From the NCBI RefSeq assembly GCF_004354015.1, contig NZ_SMRU01000013.1, positions 91,279 through 155,278 of the forward strand: a stretch of 64,000 nt of DNA. The letters run 5' to 3'. The position numbers and the translations under genes are program-made. The DNA comes from Arthrobacter terricola (GTDB lineage Bacteria; Actinomycetota; Actinomycetes; Actinomycetales; Micrococcaceae). The notes beneath the pieces are model-generated. The model saw nothing but the letters and a program-made list of their open reading frames with translations, had not been told where the DNA came from and made no database searches. This document shows positions 7,953-16,156 of the stretch, one piece after another (position 1 is the stretch's first letter; each line of letters begins with the position of its first letter).

Positions 7953-9311
7953 TCAGCGCCCACCAAGGTCGAACGGCGTTTCCGCAGGGTTAATGACTGC
8001 GAGATATCCACCCGCAGCAAGCTTGGTCGGGAAGGTAATGGTGCGCCGGGCCTTTGATTCGGAGGTGGAAACCTGGGTTACCGCACCCTCGCCGCCCCTT
8101 GAGACAAAGATCATTTCTCCGTCTTTTGTCGCAGCAACAAATCTGGTTTCGGCGGTCTTACTGTCTTGTCCGGCTTTGGGTCCCGCACTGAGGGGTTCAA
8201 GGGGGATCTCAGTCTTCCCGCCGTCGTAAATCCCTGTTTGTGAGTTGCGGTCAAGGAGGATCAGATTATCGCCCCCGGCCTTCGTCAGGACAAGCGATGC
8301 GAAGCGCGAACTGACTGCCGCACGTGTTGCAATCCCTTCACCTACCTTGACCGAAGCGATGCTTCCCTGAGTCATTGAACCGGACATCAGGTACGCAGGA
8401 GTGAGGTTCCATGCCGTGCCCTTCTCGACGCGCCCGGCTTGCGCCCCTACGAAAGTCGTGCCATCGGGAGCCATGCGCGGGCGGTAGCTTTGCCCGACGC
8501 CGGCCGGGTAGCCGGCGGAAACCGGTGCCCCGAAACCGTCTCGCGTCAAGCGAAGAGTTTCGACTCCGGAGTTCAGCGTCGATCCAATGGCGTCGCCATC
8601 TTTGCCCATGAGTGGACCATGCGGATACGCACCCAACGCCGTAGAGCTGTGGCGCGTCGGAGTCGGATTTCCGGAAGTGATGTCCGAGACAAGATAAGCG
8701 TCCAGCTTCCCACCCGATGAGACTACGAGCCTCAGAGGATCGCCTGCCAGGAACGTATGCATCTCCTCGGTGCCCGGTTTCCCGGTGGTCGCCAGGACTA
8801 CCTCATTCGTTTGCAATGAGACCGTCCACTGGCCACCGCTTTGAAGATCAACGAGCGTCACCTGCTGCTCAATGGATTCATCGAAGTCAGAACCGACGGC
8901 CAAGTACCGTTTGTTCACGTCGGTGGTGATCCATCCAGCGCGCTCCCAATTTCCGTTCGGATCGGGAATCGTGAAGCTTTGCGCGATCACCGGCTTGCCC
9001 TGATGGTCGACTTCCAGGATATTCAGGCTTGGCTTCGACTCATCAACCAACGCGATGCGGCCTTTGCCGAGTTGAATCGTTCCGGCGTGGACACCGAGCT
9101 CGATGCCGTCAATCGAGCCTTTCTGACTCCCGTCAAACACATCGTTTACGTAGAGCGTGGCTGCCTTGGGATCAGCCGTGAGAAGCCACTCCCGATCCGT
9201 CGTCGCGCCAGACCCGGAAGGTGGCGCTGGCTCAGCCGACGCGCAGCCACCCAGAAGGAAGGTCAGCGGAAGAACAATTGAAAGGGCTAGTCGGGAAGCA
9301 CTGAACGGCAT
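7953..9311 (-). CDS. Lipoprotein with a beta-propeller-like repeat architecture, probably metal regulated
   Basis: Protein of 452 residues. The ATG at 9311 has GGAG upstream and starts a lipoprotein signal ending in the lipobox LLGGC. The mature part is rich in short beta-strand repeats separated by loops (for example LYVNDVFDGS, RIALVDESKPSLNILEVD, RYLAVGSDF, LILLDRNSQTG, MIFVSRGGEGAVTQVS), the pattern of a WD40/YVTN-type propeller. A symmetrical metal-box-like sequence lies 43-57 bases upstream of the start. Secreted propeller proteins under zinc or iron control include the AztD zinc chaperones. AztD's N-terminal His-rich loop is not obvious here and no ABC transporter genes are adjacent, so this is only a suggestion. 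Confidence 0.65.
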   Translation of the reverse strand: MPFSASRLALSIVLPLTFLLGGCASAEPAPPSGSGATTDREWLLTADPKAATLYVNDVFDGSQKGSIDGIELGVHAGTIQLGKGRIALVDESKPSLNILEVDHQGKPVIAQSFTIPDPNGNWERAGWITTDVNKRYLAVGSDFDESIEQQVTLVDLQSGGQWTVSLQTNEVVLATTGKPGTEEMHTFLAGDPLRLVVSSGGKLDAYLVSDITSGNPTPTRHSSTALGAYPHGPLMGKDGDAIGSTLNSGVETLRLTRDGFGAPVSAGYPAGVGQSYRPRMAPDGTTFVGAQAGRVEKGTAWNLTPAYLMSGSMTQGSIASVKVGEGIATRAAVSSRFASLVLTKAGGDNLILLDRNSQTGIYDGGKTEIPLEPLSAGPKAGQDSKTAETRFVAATKDGEMIFVSRGGEGAVTQVSTSESKARRTITFPTKLAAGGYLAVINPAETPFDLGGR

Positions 9312-9353
9312 GGAACTCCAATCGCGAGGTATCAAGCAATTGGAGCTTATCAA

Positions 9354-9368
9354 TAATGATTCTCATTA
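9354..9368 (-). promoter_or_regulatory. Zur/Fur-like box upstream of the propeller lipoprotein gene
   Basis: TAATGA (9354-9359) and TCATTA (9363-9368) form a perfect inverted repeat around TTC. On the gene strand this reads TAATGAGAATCATTA, close to the TGAnAATCATTnTCA core of actinobacterial Zur boxes and to the 7-1-7 Fur pattern. It lies 43-57 bases before the start codon, over the likely promoter. Confidence 0.6.
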
Positions 9369-9413
9369 AGCATCCCGACGGGAGGTTAGCGCCTACCCCG
9401 GATCAGGGGGAAC

Positions 9414-9459
9414 TCCAAGTTTTCTCCAAGTCCACATTTGGACTTGGAGAAAACTTGGA
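9414..9459. terminator. 21-bp perfect hairpin
   Basis: Arms 9414-9434 and 9439-9459 are perfectly complementary around a 4-base loop. The hairpin begins a few bases after the stop of the winged-helix/X25 gene (minus strand), so it most simply acts as that gene's terminator. It lies between two genes of the same direction and would also insulate the metal-regulated promoter. Each arm also contains an internal repeat (CCAAGT twice). Confidence 0.7.
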
Positions 9460-9467
9460 CAACGACG

Positions 9468-10286
9468 CTACGCCGTGACGATGTCCCGCGTCGAGTGGTC
9501 GTACGTGAAGGTGACCTTGCCGCCGTCGTGGTGCAATTCGTGGTTGGCGCCGTCGCGCACACCGAACGCACCGTAGTTTTCGTCCCACGAACGGTTCAGC
9601 GCGATTTTGTACGTGTAGAAGCCCGCCGGCAACGAAGTAGCGAGCGTCCAGACCTTGCGGCGCGAGTTGAACTTCATCTGCGCTTCGTCGTACTGGGGGG
9701 CCCAGTCCTCCGGGGCGCCGAGGATCTTGTTGAAATCACCGGCGATCGCGACGGCGGCCGGCTGCTCAAGCTTGTCGACGGCGGAAGCCGCTTTGGGCGC
9801 CACGTCGGTCTTGGGCGTTGCCTTGGCGGTCGCAGCGTTTGCCTCGGCAACCTCGGCAGGGGCGGCTTCCCCGAGCACCTTCTTGGCCGCAGCCTTCCGC
9901 GCAGGAGCCTTCTTGGCCGGAGCTGTCGGGAGCGGGGTTTCCGCAGGAACGGGAGTTCCCTCAGCCAGTGCGACGGTGAACTCTTCCGGCTTCGCGAAAG
10001 CCACCGTGGCACGCAGGCCGTCTTCGGTGATGGTCCAGCCCGAACGGCCCTTGATCAGCCAGCCCGCCTTGACCAGTTTCGCGGTAGCGGTGGTCAAGCT
10101 CTTGTGGCCACGCGGAATCCCTCCACTCAACAATTCTGCTTCGCGTGCATCCAGCGGCACGCGGACAATCGCCTCCGCCAAGACTTCGCCCGCGTTCAGC
10201 GACTTCTCAGACCAGGTTCCCTCAGCCAAGACGTCCAGGACGGTCTTGAGACGGACACTGCTTTTTTCGACGGTGGACTTGGCCAA
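9468..10286 (-). CDS. Winged-helix / Ala-Lys linker / X25 starch-binding-like fusion
   Basis: Protein of 272 residues with three parts. The N-terminal ~100 residues end in a winged-helix-like segment (TAKLVKAGWLIKGRSGWTITEDG) of the kind seen in the N-terminal domain of Mrr-like proteins. Residues about 110-170 are an alanine/lysine/proline-rich tract resembling histone H1 tails. Residues about 175-268 match the X25/CBM48-like domain of pullulanases (AIAGDFN, LPAGFYTYKIALN, SWDENYGAFG, KVTFTYDHSTRDI). No catalytic domain is attached, so it is not a glycosidase itself. AAGGAG precedes the ATG. The function is unknown; a DNA-binding protein that senses glycogen-like polymer is one speculation. 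Confidence 0.75.
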   Translation of the reverse strand: MAKSTVEKSSVRLKTVLDVLAEGTWSEKSLNAGEVLAEAIVRVPLDAREAELLSGGIPRGHKSLTTATAKLVKAGWLIKGRSGWTITEDGLRATVAFAKPEEFTVALAEGTPVPAETPLPTAPAKKAPARKAAAKKVLGEAAPAEVAEANAATAKATPKTDVAPKAASAVDKLEQPAAVAIAGDFNKILGAPEDWAPQYDEAQMKFNSRRKVWTLATSLPAGFYTYKIALNRSWDENYGAFGVRDGANHELHHDGGKVTFTYDHSTRDIVTA

Positions 10287-10462
10287 TGGGTCTCCTTCAA
10301 CGGCGGGTATTCCTTGAGCAGTCTGCCAATGTTCTGTAAATTCTGACGACTGTTCCCGGTTAACAGCGTGTGTCGTGTCCCACTATTACGCCCAAACAGT
10401 CGCAAATTACGGACTTGGACCGGGTACTGCCGAGTAGCTTGCGGATCGAAGTGGAGTGCCTC

Positions 10463-11488
10463 CTACGCCCCCGCCGCCTTCTCCCACTCCGCAACCTCTG
10501 CGAGCAGTTCGGCCTTCCTCGCCTCACCGGCGAAGGACGACCGCACAGAGTTCGACGCGAGCCGTGCCCGGTCCCGCGCCGACAATTCATGGACCGCGAC
10601 GAGTTGCGCGAAGTTGTCATCCACATAACCGCCGAAGTACGCGGGATCGTCCGAGTTCACGCTCACGTTCAGCCCGGCAGCGAGCATTGCGGGCAAGGGG
10701 TGGTCGGCCAGGGTGTCCACCGCACGCAGCCGCACGTTGGACAACGGGCACACAGTCAACGGAATTTGTTCGGCCACAAGGCGATCCACGAGCACGGAGT
10801 CTTCCATGCAGCGGATCCCGTGATCAATCCGCTCAACCCCGAGCAGGTCGAGCGCCTCGTACACGTACGACGCCGGACCTTCCTCGCCCGCGTGGGCGAT
10901 GCGGTGCAGGCCGGCTTCCTCCGCGCGACGGTACAGGCGCTCAAATTTCGACGGCGGATTGCCCACCTCGGCCGAATCCAGGCCAATCCCGGCAATGGGA
11001 GCGTCCATGGCAAGCAACTGTTCGAGGACGTCGAGCGCCGACTCTTCGGACATGTCCCTCAGGAAGGCGGCAATAAGGAGCGACGAGACGCCGAATTCTT
11101 CCTCCGACGTCGTGAGCGCCGAAGCCACACCGTTCACGCAGGTCTCCAACGCAATCCCGCGTGAGACGTGCGCCTGGGGATCCATCATGACCTCCACATG
11201 CCGGACTCCTCCGGCCGCGGCACGCGCCAGGTATGCACGGGTCAAGTCGGCAAAGTCCTGTTCGGTCTGCAGGACAGCCATGTTGGCGTAGTAAAGGTTC
11301 AGGAATGATTGCAGATCCGTGAACTCGTACAGGGCACGCAACTCGTCCAAGTCCGCGTACGGAAGCTGGATCCCGTTACGTTCCGCGAGGGCGAAAATCA
11401 GCTCGGGCTGGAGCGTCCCCTCGATGTGCAGGTGCAGTTCGGCAACCGGGGGTGCCGCCGTCGCCGTCGATTCGCCAAAAGTTTCCAC
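10463..11488 (-). CDS. Adenosine/adenine deaminase
   Basis: Cytoplasmic metal-dependent deaminase of 341 residues in the adenosine deaminase superfamily; it removes the 6-amino group of adenine or adenosine in purine salvage. Visible motifs are HLHIEGT (His19, His21, metal ligands), HAGEEGP near residue 200, HGIRC near 230, and SDDPAYFGGY near 283 with the metal-binding and catalytic aspartates. The DPAYFGGY form is the one typical of bacterial adenine deaminases (PA0148/yeast Aah1 type), so adenine may be the preferred substrate. The start is GTG with a weak ribosome binding site. It lies 19 bases downstream of a small conserved gene on the same strand, probably in one operon. Confidence 0.85.
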   Translation of the reverse strand: METFGESTATAAPPVAELHLHIEGTLQPELIFALAERNGIQLPYADLDELRALYEFTDLQSFLNLYYANMAVLQTEQDFADLTRAYLARAAAGGVRHVEVMMDPQAHVSRGIALETCVNGVASALTTSEEEFGVSSLLIAAFLRDMSEESALDVLEQLLAMDAPIAGIGLDSAEVGNPPSKFERLYRRAEEAGLHRIAHAGEEGPASYVYEALDLLGVERIDHGIRCMEDSVLVDRLVAEQIPLTVCPLSNVRLRAVDTLADHPLPAMLAAGLNVSVNSDDPAYFGGYVDDNFAQLVAVHELSARDRARLASNSVRSSFAGEARKAELLAEVAEWEKAAGA

Positions 11489-11507
11489 CCGACAAGCCTA
11501 GGACGAA

Positions 11508-11795
11508 TCACGGGAGATGCCGGTTGATCCTCCGCAACAGCGATCCGAACACGGGTAGATGCTGCCACTGTCGCTTCATGACGGCGCCACGCGCGCGGTC
11601 GACCGCCCCGAGCACAGCGCGCGCCGGCCAGTTCGCGGAACTGGTTTCCCGACGTCGGGCAGTGCTTCGGAGGGACACCGTGCACGAAAGGCACACTCCG
11701 GCCTCCGGATGCGCGCCGAGGCGGACGATTCGCCACTCGGGATATTCGGACCCGCAACACCAACACGCCGCCAGTGCGCCGCCGCCACTGGACAT
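11508..11795 (-). CDS. Small conserved actinobacterial protein with CxC-C-C cysteine motif
   Basis: About 95 residues. The sequence CWCCG...VRLGAHPEAGVCLSCTVSL matches a small family I recognise from actinobacteria, in which paired cysteines (WCCG and CLxC) flank a conserved HPE; zinc binding is likely. The C-terminal half is basic (RRR, MKRQWQ, RRINRH). The start is uncertain: the ATG at 11795 follows AGAGTGG, but in-frame ATGs at 11813 and 11849 would add 6 or 18 residues. It is divergent from the next gene and is probably cotranscribed with the deaminase. The function is unknown. Confidence 0.6.
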   Translation of the reverse strand: MSSGGGALAACWCCGSEYPEWRIVRLGAHPEAGVCLSCTVSLRSTARRRETSSANWPARAVLGAVDRARGAVMKRQWQHLPVFGSLLRRINRHLP

Positions 11796-11895
11796 GTCCA
11801 CTCTTTGCTCCATGGATGCACCATATAGAGCCGGCGAGGGGAAGACCACACCCCGTCAACTTGGTTCTGGGCCGTCGCACCCCCAAACTGAAAGG

Positions 11896-12801
11896 ATGCA
11901 GACCTTCCTCCCGTTCCCCGATTTCAAGCAGAGCGCTGCCGCGTTGGACACCGCCAGGCTTGGCAAGCAGCGTGTCGAAGCCCTGCAGATCCTCCGCGCA
12001 CTGGTCATCCCCGAGTTCGGCCGGTCTGCCCACCCGGCAATCCGCATGTGGATGGGGTATGTTCCTGCGCTGACGATGTACGGCCTGGCGATGGTGGACG
12101 AATGGGTCGCCCGTGGCAATCCGGACAACACCCGTGCGAGCATCACCGAGTTCGCACCGCAGGCAGCCCACCCGGACTACGCGGACAAGATTCCCATGCC
12201 GCCGTGGCTCGGCGACCCCGATTTTCACTTGAGCCACCAATCCAAGCTGCTCCAGAAGGAACCTCGCTTCTATGCAGAACACTTCCCGGACGCTCCGAAG
12301 GACCTGGAATACATCTGGCCCGAGCCGCGCTACGAATTCATTCCGGAAGACCCCTTCGACGATTTCATTTGGGTCCTTCGTTCCCCGGTGGGCGACGTCG
12401 AACCGGAGAAGATCGACAAGGTCGGTTTGCCGACTGTCGGTAAGGTCAAGCCCGCAAATGCCGACAGCGACGAATACCAATTCGTCTACGCCGAGGAAAC
12501 GTCCCGCCGCCCCGCCAAAAGCTCGCGCAAGGTACCCGTCCAGAAGGTCAAGAAACCCACGCGGAACCGGCAACGCCAGGAAGAAGCTTTCAGGACGCTC
12601 CCCGGCAGCACGCCTGTCCTTGTCCCCGTCGAAGGCGGTGCCAAGTTCGTCTTGGGCAAGATCCACGGACGGCCCATCACCTTGGCAGACGGCAGGTTCG
12701 GCCGCAACTTCGAGGTCGAGAAAGTCATTGACCGTTCGGACTTGGACTTCCCGGCCCTGATGCAGGACCCGCGGGCGTTCTTCCCGATTCCGTCGCTATA
12801 G
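11896..12801 (+). CDS. MSMEG_6728-type conserved protein
   Basis: Protein of 301 residues. The first ~160 residues (MQTFLPFPDFKQSAAALD, LGKQRVEALQILRAL, HPAIRMWMGYVPALTMYG, PPWLGDPDFHLSHQSKLL) match the MSMEG_6728 family, which is related to pyrimidine-dimer DNA glycosylases. Whether it repairs DNA is not known. The C-terminal ~130 residues are basic and partly low complexity, including a lysine/arginine stretch after residue 210. I chose the ATG at 11896 because homology begins exactly there. AAAGG abuts the ATG and is too close to serve as a Shine-Dalgarno, so a leaderless message is possible. A REP-like element follows. Confidence 0.75.
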   Translation: MQTFLPFPDFKQSAAALDTARLGKQRVEALQILRALVIPEFGRSAHPAIRMWMGYVPALTMYGLAMVDEWVARGNPDNTRASITEFAPQAAHPDYADKIPMPPWLGDPDFHLSHQSKLLQKEPRFYAEHFPDAPKDLEYIWPEPRYEFIPEDPFDDFIWVLRSPVGDVEPEKIDKVGLPTVGKVKPANADSDEYQFVYAEETSRRPAKSSRKVPVQKVKKPTRNRQRQEEAFRTLPGSTPVLVPVEGGAKFVLGKIHGRPITLADGRFGRNFEVEKVIDRSDLDFPALMQDPRAFFPIPSL

Positions 12802-12836
12802 GGGCGGGTGCGGCCTCGCGACGGCGGGTGCCGCAC

Positions 12837-12970
12837 ACGCTCGCTCACTTTTGACGCAAAAATGGCAAACCCTTGTGCACATCATTTTCCGACGTGCGCA
12901 AGGGTTTGCCGTTTAAGTCCCAAACGTGAGCGAGCGTCCACCAAAAACCCACCAGACGTGAGCGAGCGTC
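12837..12970. repeat. REP-like palindromic element between convergent genes
   Basis: Central hairpin: arms 12864-12880 and 12894-12910 (17 bp with one G-T pair) around a 13-base loop. It is flanked by an outer repeat: ACGCTCGCTCAC on the left (12837-12848) and two direct copies of ACGTGAGCGAGCGTC on the right (12924-12938 and 12956-12970, 32 bases apart), which are the inverse complement of the left copy. The element sits between two convergent genes and may also terminate transcription from both. Confidence 0.7.
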
Positions 12971-12999
12971 GGGTTGAGACGCTGCGTTCGACGGCGGGG

Positions 13000-15468
13000 C
13001 TACTTGCCGAGCCCGGCTCGCCGGAGGGCTTCTGCCATTGCCGTGTCTGCCTGCGGCTTGGGCGTCGCCTTCGCACCGCTAGCCGCCCCTCCTGCCCTCG
13101 GGGATCCGGCACCCTGCCGCGCCGGACGGCGCTCACCGGAACCGCCACGCTCACCCGAACCAGCCCGCTCGCCGGAACCGCGCGAACCGGCACCACGGCC
13201 GCCTGAACCACCACGCGCGCCCGAGCCGCCCGCGGTGCCGGGTTCGTCGTCGAGCCTTAGGGTGAGCGAGATCCGCTTGCGCTCGGGATCGGCTTCGAGG
13301 ACCTTCACCCGCACAACTTGGCCGGACTTGACGATTTCACGGGGGTCGGACACGAACTTGTTGGACATCGCCGACACGTGGACCAAGCCGTCCTGGTGAA
13401 CCCCGACGTCAACGAACGCCCCGAATGCTGCCACGTTAGTCACCGTTCCCTCAAGGATCATGCCGGGCTTGAGGTCGGAGATCTTCTCGATGCCTTCGGA
13501 GAACGTCGCGGCGGCGAACGCGGGTCGAGGGTCGCGGCCGGGCTTCTCGAGCTCGGCCATGATGTCGCGAACGGTCGGCAAACCGAATGTCCCATCGACG
13601 AACGCCTGCGGATCCAATGTGGACACGGCCCCACCATGTGCGGCGGCGACGATTTTCCGTGCCACCGAATACGCTTCGGGGTGGACACTGGACGCGTCCA
13701 ACGGCTCCGCTCCCCCGGTGATCCGCAAGAAGCCGGCACACTGTTCGAAGGCCTTGGCGCCGAGCCGGGGCACCTTTTTGAGGTCGGCGCGCTTGGCGAA
13801 CGGGCCGTTCTCGTTGCGGTAGGCCACGATGTTCTCGCTCAGGAGCGGTCCGACACCGGCCACGCGGCTCAACAGTGCGGGAGATGCGGTGTTGACGTCG
13901 ACGCCCACTGCGTTGACGCAGTCCTCGACGACGGCGTCGAGCGAACGGTCAAGCTTCGCCGCGGTGACGTCGTGCTGGTATTGCCCGACGCCGATCGACT
14001 TCGGCTCGATCTTGACCAACTCCGCCAGCGGATCCTGCAGGCGTCGCGCAATGGACACAGCGCCACGAAGGGACACGTCCATGCCGGGAAGCTCGGCAGC
14101 AGCCAACGCGGATGCCGAGTACACGGATGCACCGGCCTCGGATACGACCAGTTTCTGCACGGCAGGACCGCCCGACGCGGTCAGGTTCTTGATGAGCTGC
14201 CCGGCGAGTTTGTCCGTTTCGCGCGAGGCCGTGCCGTTGCCGATCGCCACGAGTTCGACGGCGTGCTGCCGCGCCAAACGCTCGAGCGTCACCAAGGCCT
14301 CGTCCCACTTTTTGGCCGGGGCGTGCGGATAGATCGTGTCGGTGGCGACCACCTTGCCGGTGCCATCCACGACGGCCACCTTCACGCCGGTCCGCAATCC
14401 TGGGTCCAGGCCCAGCGTGGCGCGGTTCCCGGCCGGAGCGGCAAGGAGCACGTCACGCAGGTTGGCAGCGAAAACACGGACCGCTTCGTCCTCGGCCGTC
14501 GCGAACATGCGGCCACGGAGGTCGTTGCTCAGGCGGTCCAGGATCCGCGAGCGCCAAGCGATCTGCGCAGTCTGGACAAGCCACGAATCGGCCGGCCGAC
14601 CACGTTCGGCGACCCCGAGGCACTTGGCCACAGCGTTCTCGTAGCGCGTGCGGGCGGCGGCCAGGGCGTCGTCGTCGGCTGGTTCTGCCTCGGCGAGGTC
14701 AAGCTCGAGGACGCCGTCGTTCTCACCGCGCAGCAGCGCGAGGACGCGGTGGCTCGGCATGCCGGAGGGCACCTGCGTGAACTCGAAATAGTCCTTGAAC
14801 TTCTGCCCCTCGACCTCCTGGCCTTTCTTCACGCGGGACACCATCCGGCCCTGCGTCCACAACCGTTCGCGCAGGTCCTCGGCAAGGTCCGGATCCTGCG
14901 ATACACGCTCCACGAGGATCGATCGGGCGCCGGCGAGCGCGGCGGACGCGTCGTCGATTGAGTGCTCGGCGTTGAAGTACTTGGCAGCTTCAGTCTCCGG
15001 ATCGAGCTGCGGATTTGCGAGCAGCGCATCGGCGAGCGATTCGAGCCCGGCCTCGCGGGCGATCTGCGCCTTCGTGCGGCGCTTGGACTTGAAGGGCAAG
15101 TAAATGTCTTCAAGCCGCGATTTGGTGTCAGCGCCGACGACGGCGGCTTCCAGTTCCGGGGTCAGCTTGCCTTGCGCGGCAATCGCCTCGAGGACAGTAC
15201 GACGGCGGTCCTCCAGGTCCCGCAGGTAGCGGAGCCTCTCCTCGAGCTCGCGCAATTGGGTGTCGTCGAGCGTCCCGGTGACTTCCTTGCGGTACCGGGC
15301 GATGAAGGGGACGGTCGATCCGCCGTCGAGCAGTTCAACCGCGGCTTTGACCTGCCAAGCCTTGACGCCCAACTCGTCTGCGATGCGGGCGTGGATGGCG
15401 GTTTCTGCCGCTGGAAGCGGCGTGGTCTGGCTCGGGGCTGACGGGGTCGCTGGAAGTTGAGTCACCAT
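13000..15468 (-). CDS. tex: Tex family RNA-binding transcription accessory protein
   Basis: Soluble protein of 822 residues of the Tex family, involved in transcription and RNA handling. Domains in order: the N-terminal helical Tex region (VPFIARYRKEVTGTLDD near residue 50), the YqgF-like RNase H fold (LGLDPGLRTGVKVAVVDGTG near residue 335), helix-hairpin-helix repeats (VAGVGPLLSENIVAYR) and a C-terminal S1 domain (LKPGMILEGTVTNVAAFGAF). After S1 comes an unusual Gly/Ser/Arg-rich tail of about 75 residues with RG-type repeats, longer than in E. coli Tex and likely to bind RNA. The start at 15468 is preferred because an upstream GTG at 15498 lies inside the terminator of the preceding gene. 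Confidence 0.9.
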   Translation of the reverse strand: MVTQLPATPSAPSQTTPLPAAETAIHARIADELGVKAWQVKAAVELLDGGSTVPFIARYRKEVTGTLDDTQLRELEERLRYLRDLEDRRRTVLEAIAAQGKLTPELEAAVVGADTKSRLEDIYLPFKSKRRTKAQIAREAGLESLADALLANPQLDPETEAAKYFNAEHSIDDASAALAGARSILVERVSQDPDLAEDLRERLWTQGRMVSRVKKGQEVEGQKFKDYFEFTQVPSGMPSHRVLALLRGENDGVLELDLAEAEPADDDALAAARTRYENAVAKCLGVAERGRPADSWLVQTAQIAWRSRILDRLSNDLRGRMFATAEDEAVRVFAANLRDVLLAAPAGNRATLGLDPGLRTGVKVAVVDGTGKVVATDTIYPHAPAKKWDEALVTLERLARQHAVELVAIGNGTASRETDKLAGQLIKNLTASGGPAVQKLVVSEAGASVYSASALAAAELPGMDVSLRGAVSIARRLQDPLAELVKIEPKSIGVGQYQHDVTAAKLDRSLDAVVEDCVNAVGVDVNTASPALLSRVAGVGPLLSENIVAYRNENGPFAKRADLKKVPRLGAKAFEQCAGFLRITGGAEPLDASSVHPEAYSVARKIVAAAHGGAVSTLDPQAFVDGTFGLPTVRDIMAELEKPGRDPRPAFAAATFSEGIEKISDLKPGMILEGTVTNVAAFGAFVDVGVHQDGLVHVSAMSNKFVSDPREIVKSGQVVRVKVLEADPERKRISLTLRLDDEPGTAGGSGARGGSGGRGAGSRGSGERAGSGERGGSGERRPARQGAGSPRAGGAASGAKATPKPQADTAMAEALRRAGLGK

Positions 15469-15489
15469 GACATTGTGCCCCACAAACGA

Positions 15490-15519
15490 AAGCGCCACGG
15501 CTGGTTGGCCGTGACGCTT
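15490..15519 (-). terminator. Intrinsic terminator of the CBS-domain gene
   Basis: On the minus strand AAGCG-x-CACGGC pairs with GCCGTG-x-CGCTT (one mismatch) around a 6-base loop, followed by TTTCGTTTG. A good rho-independent terminator about 15 bases after the stop codon. Confidence 0.7.
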
Positions 15520-15533
15520 GGGTTTGCAGTGCG

Positions 15534-15971
15534 TCAGCCGAGCGGGACGGCGGGCGACTTGGCGGAAATGTGCTCCACCAGTTCTCCAGTGCGCTGTTCG
15601 GCGTAGTTGCGGGCGATGTCGCCCTGGCTGATGATGCCGACCAAGCGGTGGTCGGTGATGACCGGAAGGCGCCTGACTTGGTGTTTCTCCATCAAGTCAA
15701 TGGCGGCGTCGATGCTTGCATCGGCATCAATCCAGATCGGCGTGCCTAGGGCGAGGTCGGCCGCGGTCTTCACGCCGACATCCCATCCTTCAGCTACGCA
15801 TCTGACCACGATGTCGCGGTCGGTGATGAATCCCTTGAGCCTTCCATCGCTGCCGCAAATCGGCAGGGAACCGACGTCCAGATCGCGCATCAGGACGGCC
15901 GCGTCACGCAATGACTGGTCTTCCTTGACGCATTGGGCGTTGGTGGTCATGAATTCGCGCACAACACTCAT
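15534..15971 (-). CDS. Tandem CBS domain protein (Hrp1-like)
   Basis: Soluble protein of 145 residues made only of two CBS domains: residues about 1-60 (VREFMTTNAQCVKEDQSL, GFITDRDIVVRCVA) and about 75-135 (IDADASIDAAIDLMEKHQVRRLPVI, LVGIISQGDIA). It has the layout of mycobacterial hypoxic response protein 1. Such pairs bind adenine nucleotides, but the partner and role of this one are unknown. GGAGGAGG gives a very strong ribosome binding site. It has its own terminator, so it is monocistronic. Confidence 0.85.
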   Translation of the reverse strand: MSVVREFMTTNAQCVKEDQSLRDAAVLMRDLDVGSLPICGSDGRLKGFITDRDIVVRCVAEGWDVGVKTAADLALGTPIWIDADASIDAAIDLMEKHQVRRLPVITDHRLVGIISQGDIARNYAEQRTGELVEHISAKSPAVPLG

Positions 15972-16092
15972 GAGTCCTCCTCCATCGATGTGGTATCGAC
16001 GCGGACCCCCGGCACCGACGCCGATGTTGTCAGCCTACGCTCAGGCCGAAACGCTGAACAGATCGCGGTTGAAAGTGCTGATCCTATTACTG

Positions 16093-16106
16093 TCAGGGAC
16101 CCCTGA
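16093..16106. promoter_or_regulatory. Palindrome TCAGGG-AC-CCCTGA
   Basis: A perfect 6+2+6 inverted repeat about 50 bases before the nuclease-helicase start, in the divergent intergenic region shared with the CBS gene. Possible operator for either gene. Confidence 0.3.
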
Positions 16107-16156
16107 TAGCTTGGCTTTGTCGGCTTGGAATGGTGCGTGGCCTCGAAGGGGGCAGG

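Noticed and set aside
11398..12666. A 422-codon open frame on the minus strand
   Set aside because: It runs antisense to the MSMEG_6728-like gene and overlaps the deaminase and its neighbour. Its translation shows no family motifs and is the usual GC-rich shadow frame.
13318..14961. A 547-codon open frame antisense to tex
   Set aside because: It lies wholly inside tex on the other strand. Tex has complete domain motifs, while this frame is low complexity and rich in Gly, His, Arg and Val.
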